From Desulfovibrio sp. JY (GTDB lineage: Bacteria > Desulfobacterota > Desulfovibrionia > Desulfovibrionales > Desulfovibrionaceae), in NCBI GenBank assembly GCA_021730285.1, contig CP082962.1, positions 4,622,983-4,686,982 of the forward strand: a stretch of 64,000 bases of DNA, written 5' to 3'. This document shows, in pieces, positions 1 through 10,694 of the stretch. Position numbers and translations under genes: made by a program. The notes under the pieces are model-generated. The model ran no database searches. It saw nothing but the letters and a program-made list of their open reading frames with translations, and was not told the DNA's origin. Each line of letters begins with the position of its first letter. Position 1 is the stretch's first letter.

Positions 1-262
1 GCAGCACCCGTATGGCCATGCCAAAGGCCCTGGCCATCCACACCGGCGCGGCCAGGGCGCGAAGCCCCCGGCCGAAAACACCCTTGGCCGGCAGCCCGAC
101 AAAGGACAGCCCGGCCTGGGTGGCCAGCCGCCCTTCCGGGCCGGCCCCGCCGACAAAAAGGATGCCGACGTCCGGCCGTGCGGCCTGCAAGGCCTCGGCC
201 ACGGCCAGGGCCGGGAAAATATGGCCCCCGGTGCCGCCGGTGGTCAGCACGATGCGCGTCAT
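1..262 (-). CDS. murG: MurG, N-terminal 87 residues (runs off the window)
   Basis: UDP-N-acetylglucosamine:lipid I transferase, which makes lipid II on the inner face of the membrane. Only the N-terminus is present. It opens [19 protein letters not shown], the glycine-rich loop typical of MurG. The ATG at 262 overlaps the ftsW stop by four bases (ATGA), so it is translationally coupled as the tenth gene of the dcw run. The gene continues beyond base 1. Confidence 0.93.
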   Translation of the reverse strand, partial: MTRIVLTTGGTGGHIFPALAVAEALQAARPDVGILFVGGAGPEGRLATQAGLSFVGLPAKGVFGRGLRALAAPVWMARAFGMAIRVL

Positions 263-1386
263 GTCCTGGAGCTCCGGGAAAGGTTGAGCAGGATGCCGAC
301 GCAAATGAAGCAGGACAGCAGGTTGCTGCCGCCGTAGCTCAAAAAGGGCATGGCCACGCCCTTGGGCGGCACGCAGCCAAGCACCACGGCCAGGTTGAGG
401 ACAAACCCGAGCGCCAGCACCAGGGTCATGCCGTAGGCCGTAAAGCGGTCGCGCAGGTCGTCCTGGGCCAGGGCCACCCTGAAGGCGCGCCAGAGCAGGA
501 TGCCGATGCAGATAAACACGATGGAGATGCCGATGAAGCCGAGCTCCTCGCCGAGCACGGCCATGATGAAGTCGTTGTGGGCTTCGGGCAGGTAGAAGAG
601 CTTCTGTTTGCCGGCCCCGAAACCAACGCCCGTGATGCCGCCCGAACCGAAGGCGTAGAAGGACTGCACGAGCTGATAGCCCACGTTTTGCGGGTCCTTG
701 AAGGGATCGAGAAAGGCGAACCAGCGTTTGAAGCGGTAGGGCGAGGAGGCGATGAGCAGCCCCATGGCCCCGACGCCGAAGAGCATGGACACGGCGAGGT
801 AGGTCAGGCGCGTGCCGCCGACCAGGCTCATGAGGAAAAAGAGCATGCCCAGAAAGACCGCGCCGCCGAAATCGGGCTGGAGCAGCAGGATGAGCCCGAG
901 AAAGCCGGTGACGATGACCGGCGGGATGAACCCGACCGAAAACGAGCGCACCATCTGCTGCTTCTGGCTGAAAAAATAGGCCAGGTACATGACCAGCACC
1001 ACCTTGGCCAGCTCCATGGGCTGCAAGGTGGCCGGCCCCAGATGCATCCAGCGGCGCGCGCCGCCGGCCCGGACCGAAAAAGGCGGCACCAGCGTCAGGA
1101 TGAGCAGAAAGATGATGGCGAAAAGCCACAGATAGACCGGGCCGTGGAGCACCTTGCGCGGCATGTAGGCGCAGATGCACATGAGCCCGAAGCTGACCAG
1201 GGCGAAAAGCGCCTGACGCTGGAAAAAGAAGTAGCGGTTGCCGTTTAGGCGCTCGGCCATAACCCCGCTGGAGGAAAAGACCATGACCAGCCCAAGGCCC
1301 GCGAGCATGAGCGTCGCGCCCAGGAGCCACAAATCGAAGGCCCCGGTTTTGGCGTTTTCGGCCGTCGCCACGCGCAGTCTGCTCAT
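259..1386 (-). CDS. ftsW: FtsW, lipid II polymerase of the divisome
   Basis: SEDS-family glycosyltransferase that polymerises septal peptidoglycan together with FtsI. The 375-residue product is strongly hydrophobic with about ten membrane segments. It carries the family signatures [19 protein letters not shown] and, near the C-terminus, [11 protein letters not shown]. RodA would also fit the family, but the position between murD and murG identifies FtsW. It overlaps murD and murG by four bases each. Confidence 0.95.
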   Translation of the reverse strand: MSRLRVATAENAKTGAFDLWLLGATLMLAGLGLVMVFSSSGVMAERLNGNRYFFFQRQALFALVSFGLMCICAYMPRKVLHGPVYLWLFAIIFLLILTLVPPFSVRAGGARRWMHLGPATLQPMELAKVVLVMYLAYFFSQKQQMVRSFSVGFIPPVIVTGFLGLILLLQPDFGGAVFLGMLFFLMSLVGGTRLTYLAVSMLFGVGAMGLLIASSPYRFKRWFAFLDPFKDPQNVGYQLVQSFYAFGSGGITGVGFGAGKQKLFYLPEAHNDFIMAVLGEELGFIGISIVFICIGILLWRAFRVALAQDDLRDRFTAYGMTLVLALGFVLNLAVVLGCVPPKGVAMPFLSYGGSNLLSCFICVGILLNLSRSSRT

Positions 1387-2708
1387 GGCTTCTCCTTCGC
1401 CGCAGCAGGCGTCATGGGCAGTCCGGCGAAAATGTCCTGGAAATCCCGGCCCCGGGCCTTGTAGCCGTCGTAGAGGTCGAAGCTCGCCGTGGCCGGAGAC
1501 AGCAGCACCACGTCGCCGTCCCTGGCCTCGGCGTAAAGACGCCTGACGGCCGGCCCGAGGGTGGGCTCATGAAAAAGCGGCACCTGCCCGGCCCAGGCGG
1601 CCTCGAACACCTCGCGCCCGGCCCCGAAAAGCCCGACAGCCGCGACGCGTTCTTTCAGCAGCGGCAAAAGCGCCGCCAGATCGCCGCCCTTGAACACGCC
1701 GCCGCACAGCAGCCGCACCGGCCGGTCGAAGCTTCTAAGCGCCGCCTCCATGGCCGCCACGGTGGTGGCCTTGGAGTCGTCCACGAAAAGCACCCCGCCC
1801 TTCTCGCCGATAATCTGCAACCGGTGCGGGGCCGGAGCGAAGCGCTCGAAAGCGACTTTCGCCGTCTCCTCGGTCACGCCGAAGGGCTGGGTCGCCAGAA
1901 AGGCGGCTTCCATGTTCTGCTGGTTGTGCGCGCCGGCAAGCCTTGGGCAGGCGAAGCGGCCGGTGGGTTCGAACCAGGTGACGTCGGCCCTGGTAAAGGA
2001 ACGGCCGGCCAGGGTCTCGCGCATGTCCCGCGGCAGGATGGCCGTATCGCCCGGGCGCTGGGCGGCGAAAATATTGAGCTTGGCCGAGAGGTATTCTTCC
2101 AGGTCGGCGTGCCAGTCCAAGTGGTTGGGCGAGAAGTTGAGCAGCACCGCCACCTTGGGGCGGAAGGATTTGACGAGCTGGAGCTGGAAGCTCGAAACCT
2201 CGAGCACCACCACGTCGGCCGGATCGCCGGCCAGCACGTATTCGGACAGCGGCGTGCCGATGTTGCCGCCGGTAAAGACCTTGCGCCCGGCCGCCTCGAG
2301 CAGGTGGCTTACGAGCATGACGGTGGTGGTCTTGCCGTTGGAGCCGGTGACGGCGACGATGGGCTCGGTCACGAACCAGGAGGCCAGCTCCAGTTCGGAG
2401 AGCACCTGGGCGCCCGGACAGGCGGCCAGGCAGTCGGCCAGCCCCGCCGCCCGGATGCCGGGCGAGAGCACGACCATGTCCGCGCCGGCGAAATCGGCCG
2501 GCCCATGCTCCCCGACGCGCAGGTCGTAGCCGGCTTCCACGGCCTCGGCCCGGAAATCGTCGGCCACGGATTTGGAGTTTTTCTCCAGAAAACGCACGGT
2601 CGCGCCGAGGCGGGCAAGGAGCTTCGCCGCGGCGCGGCCCGAAGACCCGGCCCCGACGACGACGGCCGTGTGTCCGCGCAGTTGATCACTATGGAGCATG
2701 TCACGCAT
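1383..2708 (-). CDS. murD: MurD, UDP-MurNAc-L-Ala:D-Glu ligase
   Basis: Adds D-glutamate to UDP-MurNAc-L-alanine in the cytoplasm. The 441-residue product has an N-terminal nucleotide-binding fold ([16 protein letters not shown]), the Mur-ligase ATP loop GSNGKTTT and the later motifs NHLDWH and [10 protein letters not shown] chose the ATG at 2708, which follows the mraY stop by ten bases. A second ATG at 2699 is possible and there is no strong Shine-Dalgarno for either, which suggests coupling to mraY. A longer reading would overlap mraY without homology. Confidence 0.95.
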   Translation of the reverse strand: MRDMLHSDQLRGHTAVVVGAGSSGRAAAKLLARLGATVRFLEKNSKSVADDFRAEAVEAGYDLRVGEHGPADFAGADMVVLSPGIRAAGLADCLAACPGAQVLSELELASWFVTEPIVAVTGSNGKTTTVMLVSHLLEAAGRKVFTGGNIGTPLSEYVLAGDPADVVVLEVSSFQLQLVKSFRPKVAVLLNFSPNHLDWHADLEEYLSAKLNIFAAQRPGDTAILPRDMRETLAGRSFTRADVTWFEPTGRFACPRLAGAHNQQNMEAAFLATQPFGVTEETAKVAFERFAPAPHRLQIIGEKGGVLFVDDSKATTVAAMEAALRSFDRPVRLLCGGVFKGGDLAALLPLLKERVAAVGLFGAGREVFEAAWAGQVPLFHEPTLGPAVRRLYAEARDGDVVLLSPATASFDLYDGYKARGRDFQDIFAGLPMTPAAAKEKP

Positions 2709-2718
2709 CGAAAATCGC

Positions 2719-3795
2719 CTACCGCAGTTTAAGGGTGGACAGCCCCACCAGGGCGAGCAGGATGGACAGTATCCAGAACCGGATGATGATCTTCGATTCC
2801 GGCACACCCATCAGCTCGAAGTGGTGATGCAGCGGAGCCATGCGGAAAATCCGCTTGCCGCCCGTCATCTTGAAGTAGCCCACCTGCAAAATGACCGAGA
2901 CAGTCTCGGCCACGTACAATCCGCCGACCACCATGAGCAGGAGTTCCTGTTTGCACAGCACGGCGAGAAACCCGAGCGCCCCGCCGAGCGACAGCGACCC
3001 CACGTCGCCCATGAAAACCTGGGCCGGATAGGCGTTGAACCACAAAAAACCGAGCCCCGCCCCGACCATGGCCCCGCAAAAAACCGTGACCTCGCCCACA
3101 CCGGAAACAGGCATGACTTGCAGGTAGCGCGCCATCTGGGCGTGGCCGGCCACGTAGACGAACAGCGCGAACATGGCGGCGTTGACGATCATGGGGCCGA
3201 TGGCCAGGCCGTCCAGGCCGTCGGTCAGGTTGACGGCGTTGCTCGCCGCCACCATGACCAGCATGGCGAAGGGAAAATAGAAGAGCCCGAGGTCGGGGTT
3301 TACGTGCTTGAAAAAGGGCACGGCCAGCCGGGTGGAATATTCGGGATCGGACAGGAGCACGGCCGCGGCCAGTCCCGAAATAATCAGCTGCCCCAGGAGC
3401 TTGGCCTTGGGCGAAAGCCCCTTGTTGCGCTTTTTGACCACCTTGGCATGGTCGTCGATAAAGCCCAGGACGCCGAAGCCCAGGTACACGAAAATTGTCA
3501 TCCAGACGTATTCGTTGGCCAGATCGCCCCAGAGCAGGACGCTGACCAGGATGCAAAAGGCGATGAGCAGTCCGCCCATGGTCGGGGTGCCGGCCTTGCG
3601 CTGGTGGGCGGCCACGTCCTCGTGGATGTACTGGCCGTACTTGAGGCGGGTCAGCCAGCGGATAAAGCGCGGTCCGAACACGATGGAAAGGACCAGGGAA
3701 GTGAGCAGCGCCGCGATCGACCGGAACGTGATGTAACGGAAGACGTTCAGGGCGCTTATATGCGCCGCCAGCGGCACCAGCAGGTAATAGATCAT
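2719..3795 (-). CDS. mraY: MraY, phospho-MurNAc-pentapeptide transferase
   Basis: Transfers phospho-MurNAc-pentapeptide to undecaprenyl phosphate to make lipid I in the inner membrane. The product has 358 residues with about ten membrane spans. Motifs include AGTPTMGG near residue 70, the Asp-rich NLTDGLDGL segment and the C-terminal APLHHHFEL. The start [10 protein letters not shown] at 3795 overlaps the murF stop by four bases (ATGA). Longer upstream readings have no family similarity. Confidence 0.96.
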   Translation of the reverse strand: MIYYLLVPLAAHISALNVFRYITFRSIAALLTSLVLSIVFGPRFIRWLTRLKYGQYIHEDVAAHQRKAGTPTMGGLLIAFCILVSVLLWGDLANEYVWMTIFVYLGFGVLGFIDDHAKVVKKRNKGLSPKAKLLGQLIISGLAAAVLLSDPEYSTRLAVPFFKHVNPDLGLFYFPFAMLVMVAASNAVNLTDGLDGLAIGPMIVNAAMFALFVYVAGHAQMARYLQVMPVSGVGEVTVFCGAMVGAGLGFLWFNAYPAQVFMGDVGSLSLGGALGFLAVLCKQELLLMVVGGLYVAETVSVILQVGYFKMTGGKRIFRMAPLHHHFELMGVPESKIIIRFWILSILLALVGLSTLKLR

Positions 3796-5204
3796 GCCTT
3801 GGGGTCCTTTTGGATGCTCTGGGTGAAGGCGGCCAGATACTCCTCCATACGCATGGACCGTGAACCTTTGAACAGGAATACACCGCCGCGCAGTTCCATG
3901 GTGGCCAGCATGTCGCAAAAGGCGCCCGGGGTGTCGGCCACGGCAAACCGGCCGGCATAACCGCCCCGAGTCAGCCCTTCGCCCACGGCGTCGGCATGGG
4001 CGCCGTGGTAAAATACGGCCTGGGCGCCGCTGGCCGCGGCGGCCTCGCCGAGCTTCGCGTGCTCGGCCTCGGCATGGACGCCCATCTCGCGCATCTCGCC
4101 AAGGACCAGCACCAGCGGCTTGCCCTGGGCGGCCTCCACGGCGGCGGCGATGGCCCGGCGCATGGACAGCGGATTGGCGTTATAGGTGTCGTCGATGATG
4201 GTGTAGCAGCCCTGCCGGCGGCAATAGAACCGCTGCTCGGGCATGACCGCCGTTTCGAGCCCGGCGGCGATCTGCTTTTCCCCGGCCCCGAGGATATGGG
4301 CGGCGGCGGCGGCGGCCAGGATGTTCTCGGCGAAATGGCCGCCGGTCAGCGGCGTTTCGACTTCCATCTCCAGCTCGCCGAGCTTGAGAAAAAACCGGCC
4401 CCGGCCCTCGGCCAGCGCGCCCAGATATTTGGCACGGTACGGCGCGGACTGCCCCTTGCCCTGCCCCTTGGTGGAAAGCCCCCGTACGCGCGGGAAAACG
4501 GCCAGGGCCGCCTCCCACAGTTCGGGATAGTCCATGGAGGCCAGGGCCACGCCACCAGGGCGCAGGTATTTGAAAAGCTTCGTCTTCTCGGCCGCGACAC
4601 CAGCCACGTCGCCAAGGGCCTCCAGATGGGCCGGCCCGACATTGTGGATCACGGCCACGTCGGGCTCGGCGATGGCGGCCAGGGGCTCCATCTCGCCGGG
4701 CCGCGAGATGCCAAGTTCCATGACCCAATACGCGTCCTTGTCGGAGGCTTCGAGCATGGACAGCGGCAGGCCGATACGGTTGTTGTAATTCTTGTAGTTT
4801 TTCGCCGTAGGGCCAAGCTTGCCCAAAATGGCGGCAGTGAGCTCCTTGACCGTGGTCTTGCCGGCCGAGCCGGTCACGCCCACAAGCCTGGCCCCGACCT
4901 GCTTGCGCCAGGCCTGGGCGAGCATGCCCAGGGCGGCCACGGTGTCGCGCACCAACAGCACCGGCGTGCCGTCGGGCAACCCGGTAAGGGGCCTGTCGGC
5001 CAAAACGGCGGCAGCGCCCTTGCCCACGGCCTCGGCGGCGAAATTGTGGCCGTCGAAGCGTTCGCCGGGCACGCACACGAACAGGCAGCCGGGAATGACG
5101 GCCCGGCTGTCGATACGCACGGCCTCGATGATGGGATTGCCGCGTTCACCCACGTCGCCGACGGCCCTGGTGGCCGCGAGGATATCGGACAAGGTCATGC
5201 GCAT
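3792..5204 (-). CDS. murF: MurF, D-Ala-D-Ala adding ligase
   Basis: Adds D-Ala-D-Ala to UDP-MurNAc-tripeptide, completing the cytoplasmic precursor. The product has 470 residues. It shows the Mur-ligase ATP loop [10 protein letters not shown] near residue 112, [10 protein letters not shown], and NANPLSM in the central domain. The ATG at 5204 overlaps murE by ten bases; a second in-frame ATG follows at 5198. Part of the dcw operon. Confidence 0.95.
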   Translation of the reverse strand: MRMTLSDILAATRAVGDVGERGNPIIEAVRIDSRAVIPGCLFVCVPGERFDGHNFAAEAVGKGAAAVLADRPLTGLPDGTPVLLVRDTVAALGMLAQAWRKQVGARLVGVTGSAGKTTVKELTAAILGKLGPTAKNYKNYNNRIGLPLSMLEASDKDAYWVMELGISRPGEMEPLAAIAEPDVAVIHNVGPAHLEALGDVAGVAAEKTKLFKYLRPGGVALASMDYPELWEAALAVFPRVRGLSTKGQGKGQSAPYRAKYLGALAEGRGRFFLKLGELEMEVETPLTGGHFAENILAAAAAAHILGAGEKQIAAGLETAVMPEQRFYCRRQGCYTIIDDTYNANPLSMRRAIAAAVEAAQGKPLVLVLGEMREMGVHAEAEHAKLGEAAAASGAQAVFYHGAHADAVGEGLTRGGYAGRFAVADTPGAFCDMLATMELRGGVFLFKGSRSMRMEEYLAAFTQSIQKDPKA

Positions 5205-6658
5205 CCGGTAAGCTCCCTGACCACGGCGGCGTCGGAAAACGGGTGCTTCACGTCGCCGATCTGCTGATAGGTTTCGTGTCCCTTGCCGGCGATCACCAGC
5301 ACGTCCTCGTGTCGCATGGCGTCAAGGGCCAGGACGATGGCCCGACGCCGGTCGGGTTCGATGATGGCCTTGCGCGCTCCGGACAGCCCGGGCTTGGCGT
5401 CCGCGATAATGGCCAGCGGGTCCTCGTGCCGGGGATTGTCCGAGGTGAGGACAGCCACGTCGGCCCAGCGGGATACGGCTTCGGCCATGCGCGGACGCTT
5501 GGTGCGGTCGCGGTCGCCGCCGCAGCCGAACACGGCGAAAAGCCGGCCGGCGGTGAATTCCCTGGCCGCGCCGAGCACGTTTTCCAGGGCGTCCGGCGTG
5601 TGGGCGTAATCGACGAAAACGGTCAGCCCGGCGGGATTGGGAATGCGCTCGAGGCGTCCCGGCGCGCCGTGGCAATCGGCCAGGGCCCCGAAGGTCTCGT
5701 AGGGCAGGCCGAGGGTCAGGGCCGTGCCCATGGCGGCCAGAATGTTTGCGGCATTGTGCCGGCCGGGCATGGGCGAGACTACTTCGAAGGCCTCGTCGCC
5801 AAAGCAGGCGCCGAGATGCTGCCCATCACGGTCGTGGGAGCGGATGCCGCCGACGAGGAGCCGGGTGAAGCCAGCCGGGGCCTTGGTGAGGCCGTAGCCC
5901 AGGGCGGTCGGAAATTCCTTGAGCAGGCGCAGGCCGAAGGGATCGTCGTAGTTGAGCACCGCCGTGGCCGGGTCGGGCAGATACTCGCGAAAGAGCTTGG
6001 CCTTGGCCGCGAAATAGGTCTCCATGTCCTTGTGGTAGTCGAGGTGGTCCTGGGTCAGGTTGGTGAACACCCCGGCGGCGAAGGAAAGCCCGGCCAACCG
6101 ATCCTGGTCCAGGGCATGGGAGGAAGCCTCCATGACGGCCAGATCGCAGCCGGCGGCGGCCATGGCGGCCAGATTCTCGTGGATGGTCAGGCAGTCCGGG
6201 GTGGTCAGCGAGGCGTTCCGGCTCACCCCCGGCCAGCGGTAGGCCACGGTGCCGAGCACGCCGACCTTCTTGCCGGCGGCCGTGGCCAGACGCTCGATCA
6301 GGTAGCTGACCGTGGTCTTGCCGTTGGTGCCGGTGACCGCCACCACGGGCATGGCCATGCGGTCGGTGCCAAAGCGGGCAGCGGCCAGGAGCCCCAGGGC
6401 CTTTCGCGGCTCGTCCACGGTGACAAGCGTTGCCGCGCTGCCGCCCGGAAGCGTGGTCCCCGGGCCGGCCACGATCACCGCCGCGCCACGGGCCAGGGCG
6501 TCGGGAATGAACCGCGCGCCATCGGCGGCCGTACCCGAGGCGGCCACGAACACACCGCCGGACGCGACCTTGGCGGAATGCCCGGCCACGGGAAGAGCCT
6601 CTTCGCGGACTTTGTCCAGCAACGCGTCCAGGGACGGATTGCGCGTATCTGCCATCAT
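5195..6658 (-). CDS. murE: MurE, UDP-MurNAc-tripeptide synthetase
   Basis: Adds the third stem-peptide residue. The 487-residue product has the ATP loop GTNGKTT, the motif EASSHAL, and TSDNPRHEDP. The DNPR motif is the established mark of meso-diaminopimelate specificity, so the cell wall is probably of the A1gamma type. The product ends ELTGCA, overlapping murF. The start is ATG 6658, with another ATG at 6655. Confidence 0.95.
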   Translation of the reverse strand: MMADTRNPSLDALLDKVREEALPVAGHSAKVASGGVFVAASGTAADGARFIPDALARGAAVIVAGPGTTLPGGSAATLVTVDEPRKALGLLAAARFGTDRMAMPVVAVTGTNGKTTVSYLIERLATAAGKKVGVLGTVAYRWPGVSRNASLTTPDCLTIHENLAAMAAAGCDLAVMEASSHALDQDRLAGLSFAAGVFTNLTQDHLDYHKDMETYFAAKAKLFREYLPDPATAVLNYDDPFGLRLLKEFPTALGYGLTKAPAGFTRLLVGGIRSHDRDGQHLGACFGDEAFEVVSPMPGRHNAANILAAMGTALTLGLPYETFGALADCHGAPGRLERIPNPAGLTVFVDYAHTPDALENVLGAAREFTAGRLFAVFGCGGDRDRTKRPRMAEAVSRWADVAVLTSDNPRHEDPLAIIADAKPGLSGARKAIIEPDRRRAIVLALDAMRHEDVLVIAGKGHETYQQIGDVKHPFSDAAVVRELTGCA

Positions 6659-6671
6659 GCTCGCCTCACCA

Positions 6672-8768
6672 TCAGGAGGGCCTGGAAAGCCACAACACGA
6701 CTTCGTTTTTTTCGCCGGAGGGCCAGGGCGCGCCCGGAGCCGGACTCTGTTTCAAGACCACGAGCCCCTGGCCTTCGAGCCGTGGCACGATGCCCTTGCC
6801 AACCAGGATTTCCACCGCCTGTCGCAACGGCATGCCGGCAAAATTCGGCACGGATTGGACCGAAACCTGCTTGACGTCGCCGGCGGCCCCGCCGGCGATG
6901 GCCAAAATATCCTTGTCCGCCTTGCTCGGCTCCTTCACGGCCGGCGCGGCCGCAGCCTGCTCCTTGGCCGGGGACTGGCCCGACGTCTGGCCCGACGTCT
7001 GGTCAGGCGTCTGTTCCGGTATCTGGTCCGGTATCTGGGCCTTGGCCATCTGCACGGTCTCGGGCATGCGGCCAAGGTAGGACAGCATGCGCAAGGTCAC
7101 GTTGCGCACGGCCGGCGCGGCGACGACCCCGCCGTAGTGACTCGGCTCGGGTTCGTCAATCATCACGATGAGGATATACTCCGGATGCATGGCCGGCACG
7201 AAGGAAACGTAGGACCCCAGGTACTTGTTGCCATAGCCGCCATGGGGTCCGGCTTTTTGGGCGGTGCCGGTCTTGCCGCCGGTCTCCAGGCCCGGAATCC
7301 GGGCCGTTTTTCCGGTGCCGTGCTCTTCCTGGACCACCTCGCGCATCATGGACTGGACGGTGCGGGCCACATCGGCGTCGAAAACGCGGTAGGGCGTGCG
7401 CTCGGGCCTTTCGTCGGGCGGGTCGGCCACGAGCTTGATCTGTTTGTACACGCCGTCGTTGGCCAAAATGAGGTAAGCCTGAGCCAGCTGGACCGGGGAC
7501 ACGGCAACGCCCTGGCCGAAAGAGGCCGTGGCCACGTCGATGGGCGACCAGGCCTTCGCCGGCCGCACGAGCCCCTTGGCCTCGCCGGTGATGCGAAGTC
7601 CGGTCGGGCGGCCGAAACCAAGCAGGTCGAAATAATGGTGCAGCCGCGTCGCGCCGAGCTGCAGGCCGATTTTGGCCGCGCCGATGTTGCTCGAGACGCG
7701 CACGATCATGTTGACCGGCAGCACACCGTAGGAGTGGGTATCCCGGATGGTCCTGTTGGCGAAGGAAAACCGGCCGTTTTCACAGTTGAAGGTGGAGGTG
7801 GGCTTGATCACGTGTTCCTGGAGGGCCGAGGCCACGAGCAGGGGCTTCATGGTGGAGCCGGGCTCGTAGACGTCCAGGGCGGCGTGGTCGCGGGCGATGC
7901 GCGGGCTGATGCCGCGCCCCACGTTGGGATTGAAAAAGGGATAGTTGGCCATGGCCAGGATTTCGCCCGTGGGCACGTGGACCACCAGACAGGTGCCGCC
8001 CTTGGCGTGGTTGTCGGTGACGGCCTTTTCCAGCTCCTCCTCGGCGAAGAACTGAATCTGCGAATCGATGGTCAGGCGCACGTCGTGGCCGTTGATGTCG
8101 GCCAGTTCCCGGCCCTGGGCATCGAAAAAGAAGCGCCGACCCGAGGCGTCGCGCTGGACCACGTATTTGGCCTGCCGGCCGGTCAGGCGGCTGTCGAAGG
8201 CCTTTTCCACGCCTTCGAGGCCCACATCGCCGACGCCCACAAACCCCATCACCTGGCTGGCCAGGTGCCCATTGGGGTAAAAACGCCCGTATTCCTTGGT
8301 GAAATAAACGCCGGCCAACTTGGCCTCGCGGATGCGGGCGGCAGTGCGGTCCCCGACCCGCCAGGAGAGATAGACCATGTTGGAGGAGCTGCGCAGCTTT
8401 TTTGCGATGCGCTGTTCCTTCATATGAAGCACCTTGGCCAGAAAGTCGGCGGTCTTATCGGGCTCGGTCACTTCCTTGGGCCGCACGAACACGGCCTCGA
8501 ACTCCACGCTTTTGGCCAAGAGCCGGCCGCCCCGGTCGTAAATTTCGCCCCGGGCCCCCTTGTCCACCTCAGAGGCCAGATGCTGGCGCAGGGCCTTTTC
8601 GGCCAGCTCCGGACCGACCACGATCTGGAGGTAGCCGGCCCGGGACCACAAACCGAGCCAGGCCAACAGGAAAAAGACGCCCACGCAGGTGAGCTTGACC
8701 CGGCTCCAATCGCGCACGGTCTTCTGCTGGCGATCGACTTTCGGCTTGCGCATGCCCGGACCCGGCAT
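6672..8768 (-). CDS. ftsI: FtsI/PBP3-type transpeptidase with C-terminal PASTA domain
   Basis: Class B penicillin-binding protein that cross-links septal peptidoglycan. Of 698 residues, an N-terminal membrane anchor lies at about 25-48 (LTCVGVFFLLAWLGLWS). The catalytic motifs follow: STMK near residue 305, SSN in RVSSNIG, and KTGTAQ near residue 500. A Gln/Pro-rich repetitive linker (PDQ/SGQ repeats, about 600-625) joins a single PASTA domain at about 640-698. PASTA is unusual in proteobacterial FtsI but recurs in Desulfovibrio-type proteins. The start could also be the ATG at 8753. Confidence 0.94.
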   Translation of the reverse strand: MPGPGMRKPKVDRQQKTVRDWSRVKLTCVGVFFLLAWLGLWSRAGYLQIVVGPELAEKALRQHLASEVDKGARGEIYDRGGRLLAKSVEFEAVFVRPKEVTEPDKTADFLAKVLHMKEQRIAKKLRSSSNMVYLSWRVGDRTAARIREAKLAGVYFTKEYGRFYPNGHLASQVMGFVGVGDVGLEGVEKAFDSRLTGRQAKYVVQRDASGRRFFFDAQGRELADINGHDVRLTIDSQIQFFAEEELEKAVTDNHAKGGTCLVVHVPTGEILAMANYPFFNPNVGRGISPRIARDHAALDVYEPGSTMKPLLVASALQEHVIKPTSTFNCENGRFSFANRTIRDTHSYGVLPVNMIVRVSSNIGAAKIGLQLGATRLHHYFDLLGFGRPTGLRITGEAKGLVRPAKAWSPIDVATASFGQGVAVSPVQLAQAYLILANDGVYKQIKLVADPPDERPERTPYRVFDADVARTVQSMMREVVQEEHGTGKTARIPGLETGGKTGTAQKAGPHGGYGNKYLGSYVSFVPAMHPEYILIVMIDEPEPSHYGGVVAAPAVRNVTLRMLSYLGRMPETVQMAKAQIPDQIPEQTPDQTSGQTSGQSPAKEQAAAAPAVKEPSKADKDILAIAGGAAGDVKQVSVQSVPNFAGMPLRQAVEILVGKGIVPRLEGQGLVVLKQSPAPGAPWPSGEKNEVVLWLSRPS

Positions 8769-8770
8769 CC

Positions 8771-9187
8771 CTAGGGTTTCCGCCCGGCCTTGCGGCCTTT
8801 GGTCTTGGACGGCGAGGTCTCGCCGCCGACTTTGGCCGGGGTCTTGGCCATGATCCGGCCGTCCTGATCCTCGGCCGTGGCCAAAAGCGGCGACGTCTCG
8901 ACGGTCCCGGACGGGGACACGCGCCGAATCTGGCCGGGGCGGGCCGGGCCAAGTCCGTATTCCCGGGCGACCCCACGCAGCCGGGACGGCGTAATTAGCG
9001 TATTGCGCTCCACCTCGAGCTTGGCCGAAAGTGTTTCGACATCGTCGATTTGGCGCTGCATCTTGTTGAGTTCGTAGGCCAGGTCCACGCGCTCGATGTT
9101 GAGCCAGACCAGCCCCAGCCCGAAGACCAGGAGCAGGACGATGCTAAAGGCCATGGATATAGCCCATTCTTTCGATAATGCGCCCAT
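8771..9187 (-). CDS. ftsL: FtsL-like divisome protein
   Basis: Small bitopic membrane protein in the FtsL position between rsmH and ftsI. Of 138 residues there is a short cytoplasmic tail, one transmembrane segment (AFSIVLLLVFGLGLVWL, about 12-28), then a coiled-coil region (YELNKMQRQIDDVETLSAKL) and a basic Lys/Arg/Pro-rich C-terminus. FtsL sequences diverge widely, so the call rests on topology and position. The ATG at 9187 has a strong Shine-Dalgarno (AAGGAGGGG), which fixes the start. Confidence 0.8.
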   Translation of the reverse strand: MGALSKEWAISMAFSIVLLLVFGLGLVWLNIERVDLAYELNKMQRQIDDVETLSAKLEVERNTLITPSRLRGVAREYGLGPARPGQIRRVSPSGTVETSPLLATAEDQDGRIMAKTPAKVGGETSPSKTKGRKAGRKP

Positions 9188-9197
9188 CTCCCCTCCT

Positions 9198-10178
9198 TTA
9201 TATCCCCGCTCCGGTCGCCTGTGCCGCATCGGGCAGCCGCACCGCCGCCCGCAGCTTGGCGCTTCTGGCCCGCGAATTGGCCGCGACCTCTTCCTCGCCG
9301 GCCATGACGGGCTTTTTGGTCAGGATGGCCAGACGCGCCTTGTGCCCGCACACGCAAACGACCTGTTCGCGCGGACACAGGCAGTCCGTGGCTTCCAGGC
9401 GAAAGGCCCGCTTGACCAGCCTATCCTCAAGGGAGTGGAAGGAAATCACGGCCACCCGCCCGCCCGTGGCGAGATACTCCGGAATGGCCTTGAGGAATGC
9501 CTCCAACTCCATAAGCTCGTCATTGACCGCCATGCGCAATGCCTGGAAGGTCCGAGTGGCCGGGTGCTGCCGGGCCATGGCCCGCCACTTGGCCGGATAG
9601 GCCGCCGCCACCACCTCGGCCAGTCGCCCGGTGGTGGTGATGGCCGTTTTTTCCCGTGCGGCCACGATGGCCCGGGCAATACGCCCGGCCTGGGGGTCTT
9701 CGCCGTAGTTGCGGATGATCTCCCGAAGTCGTGCAAACGAGGCCAGATTCACCAGCCCCTCGGCGCTCTCCCCGCCGTCCTCGGCCCCCATGCGCATGTC
9801 CAGGGGGCCGTCCGTCAAAAACCCGAAGCCGCGCTCCGGGTCGTCGAGCTGCAAAGAGGACATCCCTGCGTCCACCAATGCCGCGTCGACCTTCTCCCAC
9901 CCCGCCTCGGCCAGGGCCGCCGGGAACCGGCTGTAACGGGTGCGCGTTAGCCGCACCCGGTCGCCGTAGGCGGCAAGTCTGCGCCCGGCCTCTTCCAGGG
10001 CCTCCCTGTCCCTGTCGAGTCCGAGCACTTGCGCCTGTCCCCCGGCAGCTTCGAGCATCCCCTTGATATGCCCGCCAAGCCCCGCCGTGGCGTCCAAAAT
10101 TTTCAGCCCCGGCCTGATGCCAAGGTATTCGACCACTTCCTTGAGAAGCACCGGAATATGGGTCGCAGCGTGCTGCAC
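9198..10178 (-). CDS. rsmH: RsmH, 16S rRNA m4C1402 methyltransferase
   Basis: SAM-dependent methyltransferase (MraW) that modifies C1402 of 16S rRNA. The 326-residue product opens HIPVLLKEVVEYL and contains LDATAGLGGH (SAM site), the DAGMSSLQLDDPERGF segment and ISFHSLEDRLVKR. The start is a GTG at 10178 preceded by GGGAGGTCTT. Second gene of the dcw operon, ten bases downstream of mraZ. Confidence 0.96.
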   Translation of the reverse strand: MQHAATHIPVLLKEVVEYLGIRPGLKILDATAGLGGHIKGMLEAAGGQAQVLGLDRDREALEEAGRRLAAYGDRVRLTRTRYSRFPAALAEAGWEKVDAALVDAGMSSLQLDDPERGFGFLTDGPLDMRMGAEDGGESAEGLVNLASFARLREIIRNYGEDPQAGRIARAIVAAREKTAITTTGRLAEVVAAAYPAKWRAMARQHPATRTFQALRMAVNDELMELEAFLKAIPEYLATGGRVAVISFHSLEDRLVKRAFRLEATDCLCPREQVVCVCGHKARLAILTKKPVMAGEEEVAANSRARSAKLRAAVRLPDAAQATGAGI

Positions 10179-10187
10179 AAGACCTCC

Positions 10188-10646
10188 CTAGAGCTTGAGC
10201 GTCACGCCCGAGGCGGCCAGATTGGCGAGGTCGGCGTCGAAACGCAGCCCCACCTGTCGCCGGCGGTCCTCGAAGGCGGCCTGATTCCAGATCTCGAACT
10301 TCTCTCCCACTCCGGCCAACACCAATTCCTTGTCCAACTGGGCGAAGGTGCGCAGGTACGGCGGAATGAGAATGCGCCCCTGCTTGTCCAGGCTCACTTC
10401 CATGGCCCCGGAAATGTAGAACCGCTCCAGGTCCCGAATCCTCGGGTCCAGCTTGTTGCCGGCCTGAAAGCTCGCTTCGACCTCCTCCCAGGCGGGCATG
10501 GGATACCCCGTGACGGCGCCATCGAAGTTGTTGGTGAGCATGATCCGGCCCTCGGGCATAAGGCGCAAGACCTCCTCCCGATACTCGGGAGGCAGCATCA
10601 GCCGACCCTTGGGGTCCAGGCTGCGATAGGAATGCCCTCTGAACAC
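10188..10646 (-). CDS. mraZ: MraZ, transcriptional repressor of the dcw cluster
   Basis: Nucleoid-associated repressor with two AbrB-like SpoVT domains, each carrying the DxxGR pattern (SLDPKGRLMLPPEYR near residue 10 and LDKQGRILIPPYLR near residue 85). I place the start at GTG 10646 (product opening VFRGHSYRSLDPKGRL, 152 residues, the family length), with GAGG six bases upstream. An ATG at 10706 is in frame, but it would put the putative MraZ boxes inside the coding sequence and add a 20-residue leader with no family match. Confidence 0.9.
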   Translation of the reverse strand: MFRGHSYRSLDPKGRLMLPPEYREEVLRLMPEGRIMLTNNFDGAVTGYPMPAWEEVEASFQAGNKLDPRIRDLERFYISGAMEVSLDKQGRILIPPYLRTFAQLDKELVLAGVGEKFEIWNQAAFEDRRRQVGLRFDADLANLAASGVTLKL

Positions 10647-10667
10647 GGCGCCTCGCAGTGGCGGTTC

Positions 10668-10692
10668 ACCACTTCTTACCACCTTTTCCCAC
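10668..10692 (-). promoter_or_regulatory. Putative MraZ boxes (three GTGGK direct repeats)
   Basis: On the minus strand three direct repeats, GTGGG, GTGGT and GTGGT, start exactly ten bases apart (plus-strand cores at 10688-10692, 10678-10682 and 10668-10672). Known MraZ operators are short G/T-rich direct repeats at ten-base period just upstream of mraZ. The position between the -35 and the GTG start fits autorepression of the dcw operon. Confidence 0.75.
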
Positions 10693-10694
10693 AT

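Noticed and set aside
178..1248. Long plus-strand reading frame opposite ftsW
   Set aside because: Antisense frame of a confirmed gene. Its Gln/His/Glu-rich, low-hydrophobicity composition is typical of GC-rich shadow frames. Same for the frames opposite murD, mraY, murF, murE and ftsI.
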